Assembly (NCBI GenBank): GCA_032358165.1
Contig: JAALGY010000015.1
Location: 1,054,001-1,118,000 of the forward strand
DNA: 64,000 nucleotides
Direction of reading: 5' to 3'
Origin: Diplosphaera chodatii
Lineage: Eukaryota > Chlorophyta > Trebouxiophyceae > Prasiolales > Stichococcaceae
The first letter of the stretch is position 1, and each line of letters opens with the position of its first letter. Shown in pieces: positions 56,157 to 64,000 of this stretch. A program made the position numbers and the translations under genes. The notes under the pieces are model-generated. The model had not been told where the DNA came from, did not search any database, and worked only from the letters and a program-made list of their open reading frames with translations.

Positions 56157-59100
56157 ATGGAGTCGCTACGCATTGCTGCGCTGCTGTTGCTGGGAGTCGC
56201 CGCACTTGCCGCACCAGCCGCAGGTGCGTGGTTTGGTTCTTCATGCAACATGGCACCGCAGGCCCTGCAAGCCCACAACCATGCGCTCACCTCCTTCAAG
56301 CCCTGCGATCTGCCTTAACACATTTATGTCGTCGTGGGGGCCGTTAAGGGGCGTCAACAGAGCGCCACCCCGCTTGCCTGTCGACAGGCGACGGTTGGCC
56401 CATGTTTAGCAGCTCCGCGTGCGACAGTTGCGGCCTTGTTGACAACCCTGAACCGTTTGTGGCCTGTGTGTGGCCTTGTTGCTGCCTGAGCATTGTCGAA
56501 CCGGCGTGTGGCCGCAGTAAGCGCATCTGCACCTCGGTGGGTGTTCTCGCTTGCGTGCCAGCCAATGCCGGACGCCATCTACCAGGCTGCTGGGCCACGC
56601 AATAGCCAGATCTGGTTGTAAACACTGTGTCATTGTTTACTTGAGTCGCCAGTGTCACCGTCGAGCGGCCTGTTTGGTGGTTGAGTCTGCGCGTGTACCG
56701 GTGCACAGTATGCAACTGCACCGACAATCTCGCCACTGCGGCACCCGTTGCAGCTGGCCACGCGAAGCACTCCCTGTTCAAACAGATCTTCAGCTGGGCG
56801 GGCGCAGCAGCTTGAGTTAATCCGGCACACGGGTCCTGACGACGCTGTCTGCATCCCGCAGGTCTGTCGACCGCGGGCACGGCCGTCATCAACGAGAACG
56901 GCTTCCCGGTCAGATTCAGGGGCACAACATGGTATGGCTTCAACGTCCCCAACTACGGTGAGCCCTGCCCGTGAGCTGGCAGCCATTGGGCCGTGGTGTG
57001 CATGTGCATGTCGCGTGTAGGGTATGCGTGCCCTGACGCATGTCGCTTGCTTTGCAGGGAACTTCCTGGGCGACATGTCTCGGGGCACAGACAGCATCTC
57101 GAAGGATGTGCGCACGGGCCTGTGGCGGCAGAAGGCGCTGGGCTTCAACGCGATCCGGCTGCCCTTCACCTTTGACATCCTGACACGCGCGGCCAAGATC
57201 ACGCCCCAGTCGTGCACCGTCGCCTCCGAGCAGGAGGTCATCGAAAGCGTGTTCCCGCCGGGCGCCGCAACGAAGATGCTGCCGCGTGCCCCGCCCGCCA
57301 TCTGGGGTGCGATTTGGCCGCTGCAGAAGCACCCGAGGCCTTGTGACGCTTTCACACGTGATTCGATGTCGCCATGACCCCTGGTGTATCTACTTCCACT
57401 AAGCTCGTCCCCTGATGCACAACTGATCAGCTGCTTTCCTGACGGGATGCAGGCGGCGTCTGCAACGCCGGCATGCCAATTGACACCGCTTGGAACCAGT
57501 ATCTTTGGACAGGTGCGTACTACGGGGTGGGCCCCGAGGCTGCGCATCTTGCAAAGTGGTGAACAGTGTGCAGCAGATTCTATACACCCCCTTCAGCTGA
57601 AGCTGTCTTTGCTGGTTGCAGTGCAATACGCCCTGTACCAGGGGTTCTATGTGCAGCTGGACTTCCACGGCAACAAGGGCGGCGACCAGTCCTTCTACGA
57701 GACCGAATACTTCATCGACAACTGGAAGAAGCTTCTGCAGTGAGTCTCAGACATTACCCATAGCGTGCAGCTGCGTGCTCTCGAATAGGTTCGGCGCAAG
57801 TGGGCAGCCAGTTCCAGCTGTGATGTATCCAACTATCAGCTGATGGTTGCTTGCTTGTGGCCCGGCAGGGAAGTCCTCGAGCTGAAGGGTGCCCAAGGCC
57901 GTATCCTGATCGACCCGGCCAACGAGCCAGATGGTTACGATTGGTAAGACCCGCAGCGTCGCTGGAGGCAGATGTGTTGCAGCACAGTTGACTGCTCTAC
58001 GCAACTGCACAATCATGCTGCTCTGCTCCTGACGATGCCGCGATCGCACCCTGCAGCACATGGGCATCATGCAAGGGCTGGGGCACACTGACCAAGTTCT
58101 ACACCCAGATCTTCAATGCCCTTTACCCCATCTGCGAGGATTGCCTGTTTCTGGTGGAAGGCTCTGGGCAGGTGCGGATCCCAAGTCTGGTGATGCGTGT
58201 AGGGAGCTGTCCAAAGCATGCAGGGTCCAGCATGCAGCATCTGATCCAGCGTGAATTGTTTTGCCAGGCCGAAGGCTGGTCCAACTATGGCGATGGCTTC
58301 ACGACAGACCCAGCAGTCATCAAGACGATTCGCAGCTATGTTGCCGGCAAGGGGTGAGGCTCATATCCACCTCTCGAGTCACTGCTGCATTGACAGCGCT
58401 GAGAATCACGGCATCAACCGGCCACAGCATAAACAGCCTATGATGCCATTGTGCCTGTTTCTGCAGCAAGGACCCTGCGTTGTACGCGGATGCGACGCCA
58501 TTCTTCCAGGCCATCCACGATGCTGCATGGGAGAAGCAAATTGTACTGTCACCGCACCCCTACTGCCCAGCGGTCACAGGCGCTGAGGACCACTACCAGG
58601 GTGGGCAGCTATGCCAAGCATTGCTCTGCATGCCCTGCAAGCCTGGATCTGGATTACCTGCCTATTGTGGCATGTTTTCATATCTGGCTTGGGATGCTGT
58701 GCAGGCAAGGAACTGTGGGATCGGCTGCAGTGGTCCTTTGGTGACAAGCAGGCGGAGGGCTTCACATACCAGGGCACCACCAAGAAGTACCCTGTCCTGA
58801 TCGGTGAGTGGACACTGCGCTTCGCTGGGACATTTGGCGCAAGCCTGGTACCGATGCGACAGTTGTACGATGGCCAACAGTGCACGTAACGGCATGCATT
58901 GCCGACCACCTGCAGGGGAGTTCGGCTCCAACTTGGCTGATCCTAAGGAGGTGGCGTGCATGAACAGCATCATCCAGTACATGAACAACGAGGCGCCCGG
59001 CTACCCGCACCCCAAGATTGACAGCTTCTTCTACTGGGGTGAGAACAAACATTGCTGCTTTTGCAAGGATAGCTGCCTGATGTTATGCTAAACCCTCTTG

Positions 59101-59464
59101 CATGCTTCCCTGCATACCTACAGACTGTGATTCGGTGCAATATTCTCCTGCAGTGTGGAACCCCGACAGCGTGGACACACGCGGCCTGCTGGCAAACGAC
59201 TGGCGGGGCATCTCCTGGAACCGGGTGGACCTGCTCTCCGAGGGCCTGGGCCTCAACCCCTGGTGCGGGTTTGGATTGAGCTTGACGGCAGGTACCAGCT
59301 GCTTCACTGATGCCAGACCAAGCACTCCGTGCACGGGGCTGCTTGAAGTGTCTACAGGATTTCACCTGCACTGTTGCAAATCCATAGGTACCAAGAGCGT
59401 GTTGCCGGCAGCGGCTGAGCACCTGGCGCTGACTTCAGCAAGCATACAGCTGACATTCAACTAA
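56157..59464 (+). CDS. secreted glycoside hydrolase family 5 (cellulase/mannanase-like)
   Basis: Twelve exons: 56157-56223, 56862-56957, 57058-57306, 57453-57512, 57622-57739, 57869-57943, 58057-58171, 58268-58353, 58467-58600, 58705-58803, 58916-59038, 59154-59464. Start at ATG 56157 gives a textbook signal peptide (MESLRIAALLLLGVAALAAPAAG). GH5 features: GFPVRFRGTTWYGFNVPN, GFNAIRLPFTF, GFYVQLDFHGNKGG, ILIDPANEPDGYDW with the acid/base Glu in NEP, VLSPHPYCP, and IGEFGSN with the nucleophile Glu. The barrel is complete, about 440 residues. It hydrolyses beta-1,4-linked polysaccharides, cellulose- or mannan-like, outside the cell or in the wall. The last ~60 residues read through a possible donor at 59288, so the exact C-terminus is uncertain. 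Algal GH5 genes are often patchily distributed. Confidence 0.9.
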
Positions 59465-60271
59465 TGCGGGGTATAGATCAGAGTAACAGCTGCAAATCGC
59501 CGTCAGTTAGACAATCGTCGCAAGATAGCGGCTCTCAACACGGCTACAAGGCAGTCAGCTGACAGATAGAAGCGTCAGAGGAGAACAGAAGTATAGAAGG
59601 AGCAGCAGAGTGTTGCAACGCTGTAGCACACGTGGCACACAAGACCTGGGCGGCACTGGCGATGGCTGGACGAGGCGCCAGCAGACCATCAAGATTGCAA
59701 CAGCTGTGGGTGGCCGGTCATCATCGGAGTTTACTTGAACCTGCTTCAGGAGCTGGTACTGCGCTAAACGGTACACAGGAACTCGTTGTGTTGATTACCC
59801 ATTTGAACCTTCATGACAACCCGTTATTGATTTAGACATCTTGACGGCTTTGTGACATAAGCTCGTTCGAGCTGAAGGGCTGAACTGATGTGTGACCTGC
59901 GCTTTCTTGACATCCGCATGTATCCTTTGGATCTCGTATGGTGAACATCAATTCAAACTGCAAGAGTGTTGCCATCAAACACTGTGTGCTGAACTGCCAT
60001 TTACGATTATCACATTGCGAACATCGCATGGTATGGTATGTCAACACGAAACAACACCATTCGAATCTGCATTTCTATTGCCTCCTGCAAAACCCTGCCC
60101 AACATGCTTTACCATGTGCAGCTTGCTCAGTGTAGCTCCATTGGTGACAGGTGTTGTAGGTGTTTCAGCAAAGCACCCACCTGCGCCAGTTGCCGACTTG
60201 GCTGCATCCTCATGTGTATATCGCCTCCCCGTTGATTACAAGTAACTGTGCACTTGCCGCCCTGTCACTAA
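59465..60271. other. intergenic and unresolved 5' exon of the IMPACT homologue
   Basis: The start codon of the IMPACT homologue must lie here or further left. Nothing else was recognised. Confidence 0.4.
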
Positions 60272-61690
60272 GTGAGCTCCATTCTGCTTGTTACCGGAAA
60301 GCTGGACAATCTACTGGCTCAAGAGGAGGAACTGCTCGCGCTGCAAGCCATCTACGGCCCCGAGTGCTGCGTTGATGGCGACAACAAAGCCGTGACGGCA
60401 CGCTCTGCCTCCTTCATCTGCAGCATTGCACTATGCCGTGTGGCGGCATACATTCTGTCGCGCATCATCAATGCGCCATAGGATGCTGTGCGACGATCAG
60501 CCGACCAATGGGCGACTATGGTGGTCGCAGATCAACTTGACTGTAAGGGACCAGCGAGTTTCATTGCATGCGCACCTGCCGGACGACTATCCTGCGCAAG
60601 CCGCACCGCTGGTGGTGCTCGAGGGCGATGGCGTGACGACAGGAGTCACAGACTGGGCGGTCGCACAGCTCAACGATCTGTTCCTGCCCGGGGAGGCAGT
60701 ACTGTACACGTGGGCAGAGGCAGTCAGGGACCACCTGGATGCCACACTCGAAAGCACAGCCAGGGAGGAGGCACATGCGGCAGCGGCGGCTGCAGCCTCA
60801 GCAGAGGCTGAAGCAGCCGAGCAGGAGGTCGAGGTAAGGTGCCATAGCCGAGGCTCTCAGATTTCACCCTCTCATCATTGCATGAGTACTGCGTTCATCC
60901 GTAGCACAGCATGGTGTCTGACGTCGCAGCCGGACCGTCAGCAGTTGGAGCAGTTGACGCTCCAGCAGCAGGATGCAGGACCCAGGCCTGGCAAGCAGCC
61001 GGCTTCATTTGATGCAGCGGCTGGCATTGTGTCAGGGCAGCCCCTCATGGAGCGCAAATCCACATTTCAGGCGCACCTGGCACCCGTGCACAGCCGCGAG
61101 GATGTCACAGCCGTCATGGCGACACTGATGCAAAACAAGAAGGTCCAAAAGGTGCAAGCCACTGTAGTTTAAATGGCCACTCCAAGCACCTGCATCTTGC
61201 CAAAGTGTGTGCCTAGTCCCATTGCGCATCCCATGTGTCAGCCACTGCCTGATGCTGGCGCCTGCAGGCAACACACAACATCATGGCGTACCGGATCTGG
61301 TCGGAGCAGCGGCAGCTTTTCGACCAGGACTGCGATGATGACGGGGAGAGTGCCGCTGGCAGTCGCCTGCTGCACCTGCTGCAAATCATGAATGTGGGTG
61401 TCTGGTGGATTGTTGTCATGAATACGTGCCGCAGGCACCTTGCTGACGTTTGCTGTGCCATCCTGGCAGTCCGCTGCGCCTCCTTCAAAATGTGCAAGTG
61501 CATAAGATGGCAAAAGGGCGGCATGCAGGCGCGCAATGTGGTCGTTGTGGTCAGCCGGTGGTTTGGCGGGACCTTGCTGGGCCCCACACGGTTCACACTG
61601 ATCAACAATGCTGCCCGCATCCTGCTGGAAGACTCCGGCTACGACAAACGGGACAGCAAGGCAGCAGGTCGGTCCAATAAGAAGGCGTGA
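60272..61690 (+). CDS. IMPACT/YIH1 homologue (RWD + UPF0029 domains), 5' end incomplete
   Basis: Resolved exons: about 60272-60391, 60531-60833, 60930-61151, 61268-61393, 61529-61690. The N-terminal RWD domain begins LAQEEELLALQAIYGPEC and continues LTVRDQRVSLHAHLPDDYPAQAAPLVVLEG. An Ala/Glu-rich coiled linker follows, then UPF0029: PLMERKSTFQAHLAPVHS, ATHNIMAYRIW, QDCDDDGESAAGSRLLHLL and VVVVSRWFGGTLLGPTRFTLINNAARILL. IMPACT/YIH1 binds GCN1 and restrains the GCN2 kinase under amino acid starvation. The reading frame of the first exon has no ATG, so translation must begin in an unseen upstream exon; the region 59900-60270 holds several candidates. Confidence 0.88.
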
Positions 61691-61856
61691 CAGCGTGCAG
61701 CTGCTAATCTGCCCGCCAGCCACTACGCCACAGTTTCTTCAGGCAATGGGCAGGTGGAGTCTGCTCAGCACGCAGGGAAACCAAGCCAAACCACCCTTTG
61801 GAATCTCGTTCGGTCCTAGCTCCTAACACAGTTCAAACAACCATGCTTCGCTGGTG

Positions 61857-62606
61857 TCACACGGTCTTGTAGATGGCGCACAGCCTAGATGGCTTGAAGA
61901 TTTTAGCCTTGAACATGAAGTTGGGCGGCACATTGATGATAGCGTACGCTGGGTCCTCAAGATACTGCTCATACTCTGCTGGCATGCCCTGCAAAACAGC
62001 CAAAGGCGCGGTCACACCAGGGCAAAAGCCTGCCGCATTTGGGTTTTTGCACAACGCTTGGCACCTTCGAAGCATGCAGTCTGTGCGCAGGGAGGTGGAC
62101 CTTCTTGGTTTGCACGCTCCATGGTACAGGTTGAAACAGGATGTCAGCAAATCTGAGCTGTGTGCCCTCCTGTCGCTTTGTTTCTCTGCACACCTGAATC
62201 CACAGCATAACTGCAGGGTTGGCAACGTCAGCATGTCTGACAACCTGCGGTATGGGACATGCGCTGCCCGACTCATGGATGCAATCCGAGGACAGCGTCA
62301 GTTCTTGCAGAGCGCACCAAATCCGCTCACCTGCTGACAAAAGGTTTCTGTGCTGAGCAGCTCAACCAGTGACGATCTGCAGTCCTGGGAAAGCTCGAAT
62401 GTGCTGTCAAAATTCTCAACCGCTCTAATGCCCATGCGCACAATCAGAGCCTGTCCGCGCACGATGCGCTGCCTGTGAGCCGTAAAGGGGCGGTGCAATG
62501 AACATGATGTGCTGCACCGGCTGTGCATCGCAGAACGCCTAGAGATTTGCCTTCCTATGCATGGTGCTGCCGCTGCCGTCGGCAAGCATTGGGAGGCGAT
62601 CCGCAT
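61857..62606 (-). CDS. small plastid-targeted protein, family not recognised
   Basis: Three exons in phase: 62606-62331, 62244-62194, 61988-61857; 152 residues. The first ~60 residues are a strong transit peptide (Ser/Arg/Ala/Cys/His-rich, no acidic residue until the mature part). The mature part, about 90 residues, reads GIRAVENFDSTFELS...LVELLSTETFC, a short hydrophobic exon (NPAVMLWIQ) and MPAEYEQYLEDPAYAIINVPPNFMFKAKIFKP. It looks like a compact soluble domain. I do not recognise it; a distant relation to a cyanobacterial DUF is possible. It diverges from SRP68 across about 310 bases, the shortest divergent promoter in the window. Confidence 0.65.
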
Positions 62607-62918
62607 GGTCGACTTGCGTGGGAGGGGACAAGCCTATACCACACAGATGTAGCGGAGGTGATGTTTCCGGGTGTACATCAACTGGAACGGCTCGTCGCAA
62701 GTGCGATAGTGTGTACAACAACAGCAAAGCATGCCAAGAAATCTGCAGATGCAGACTGATCTGGCAGGGTTTTTCCCGGCGCACAAGTTCAAGACAGTTG
62801 CCTCATTGTTCACGAAGCTATATAAGTTGTGACCCTGTCCATGCTCGCGCTGCCGTTTCCCGCTCTGCGTGGCTGATGCTGGTGACAATCTTGCAGGCTG
62901 GCACTTGACATCAGCAAC

Positions 62919-64000
62919 ATGAGTGGGCCCATCGAAGAATCAAGCATTAAAGATGCTGCAGCGGTCACGCCTGAGCTTCCTGTGCTGTCGATGGACATCT
63001 TGCACACGATCAGGACCGCGCAAGCCCAGCATGGCCTGCGCCACGGCGACTATGGCCGCTACAGGTAGGAGTGCACTTGATATACAAGTGAGGTTATCAG
63101 GACGAGCCCTGTGCTGCGCCTGTCTCAATGCTGATCCAACGCCTCTGTACAGGCAGTATTGCACCCGGCGGCTGCGGCGGCTGTACAAAAGCACAAAGTT
63201 TCTGCATGGCCGAGGCCGCTTTGCCAAGAAGAAGATGGAGCCGCACACCTGCACCGATGCACGGTGAGTGGCATTCGTATATCTGCTGATGCCAGTACAA
63301 GTTCTGTTCTGGAGCAAACCCTTCAACGCATCCTGTTGCTTTGAACTCGTCCGAATGATGCACCACCTGCATGCAGCTTCCTGGCGATCCCGCTGCTGAG
63401 TGCGGAGCGGGCTTGGGCCATGGCCATGGAGATCAAGGGCCAGCTGGCGGCGGGGCCCGAGGCGCCCAAGCGCATGCACCTGCAGCGCCGCCTGTGGAAG
63501 GCGGCCGCCTGGGGGGCGGAGCTCACGCGCCTCGCATCAGAGCGGGGCGACGCACGCACAGGTGCGAGTGCTGACAGCTTTGCGGATCTACTGTGCATGA
63601 GCTACAGCTGGAAGCAGCCACCACATTGCCATGATGTTGCCAGTGATGAGCATACTGCTTGTTGCGGTCGCACGTGCTGAAGCGACTCGTCAATGTGCAG
63701 GCCTGGAAGCGGAGGCGTATGCCGCGTGGCTGCGCGGCTCGGCGCTGCTGGAGAAGGAGGCGGACTGGCAGGGCGCCCTGACCGCCCTCTCGCGTGCCAA
63801 GTGAGCGTGCCTTGGGCTACACATGCTTGACCGACTCTGGGCAAGCAGTTCCACTTTCCTCGAGGCTACATGGCATGGACAACATCTGAGCTTGTCGGCT
63901 ATGCATATGCTGCAACACTACATCCATCTATCGTGAACTGTAGCCTCGGTCCACCCAAAGCCATCCTCCAGGCAACCAATCTGAGCTTCCGAGGCAGTCA
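62919..64000 (+). CDS. SRP68: SRP68, signal recognition particle subunit (5' part, cut by window end)
   Basis: Exons: 62919-63064, 63153-63263, 63377-63561, 63700-about 63800, then an intron running to or near the window end. The sequence follows SRP68 from its N-terminus: [76 protein letters not shown] and LEAEAYAAWLRGSALLEKEADWQGALTAL. This is the RNA-binding, TPR-like N-terminal domain, which with SRP72 bends SRP RNA in the cytosolic particle that targets nascent chains to the ER. Only about 180 of the usual ~600 residues are in the window. Confidence 0.92.

Noticed and set aside
60272..60274. GTG as start codon of the IMPACT homologue
   Set aside because: Nuclear genes of algae start at ATG; an upstream exon is far more likely.
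1..64000. tRNA, rRNA, CRISPR array, bacterial promoters or plasmid features
   Set aside because: I looked for tRNA T-loop/anticodon patterns, rRNA-like stretches and regularly spaced repeats and found none. The gene structure is eukaryotic throughout.

Overview
The window is nuclear DNA of a green alga, probably a core chlorophyte; the species cannot be told from the sequence. The evidence is: GC-rich, intron-dense genes with introns mostly 60-250 bases long ending in TGCAG; plastid-targeted acyl carrier protein, ferredoxin:thioredoxin reductase variable chain and a DUF3067 protein; a raffinose-synthase-family enzyme; and TGTAA motifs, the chlorophyte poly(A) signal, about 80-170 bases after several stop codons. 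No rRNA, tRNA, CRISPR or bacterial operon structure was seen. Most coordinates below are spliced models built by hand: exons were accepted when the reading frame, splice sites and intron phase agreed and, where possible, when the joined protein matched a known family.

Left third (1-19 kb): the 3' end of an unknown gene; a weak model for a secreted or membrane protein; a RING-HC E3 ligase; a single-exon mitochondrial carrier (minus strand); a DUF819 membrane protein; a 10-exon cyclophilin; a plastid DUF3067 protein (minus); a Gln-rich unknown protein; two tandem maltose/NodL-type hexapeptide acetyltransferases with a small palindromic transposon between them; and NSE4, the kleisin of the SMC5/6 complex (minus).

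Middle (19-42 kb): a 39-exon tandem AAA+ ATPase (minus, 27741-19415) lies head-to-head with an ADCK1/UbiB-type atypical kinase. Next come the ciliary protein CFAP96 (minus), a WDR13-like WD40 protein, a CDC25 cell-cycle phosphatase, and the short single-exon plastid genes for FTR variable chain and acyl carrier protein (both minus).

Right third (42-64 kb): an AT-richer mobile-element region at 42.4-43.1 kb carrying a nested palindromic MITE; a CXC/TSO1-LIN54-type DNA-binding protein (minus); a two-cupin protein (minus); a 19-exon raffinose-synthase-family GH36 enzyme; a secreted GH5 glycoside hydrolase; an IMPACT/YIH1 homologue; a small plastid-targeted protein of unknown function (minus); and the 5' part of SRP68, cut by the window edge.

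The genes do not form one pathway. Recurrent themes are cell cycle and chromosomes (CDC25, NSE4, CXC protein), plastid metabolism (ACP, FTR, DUF3067) and carbohydrate enzymes (GH36, GH5). Divergent gene pairs with 0.3-0.8 kb between start codons are common. The most unusual sequence features are two related palindromic insertions with 5-bp target duplications, a set of introns with GC instead of GT donors, the tandem AAA+ gene, and changed signature residues in the CDC25 and ADCK proteins.
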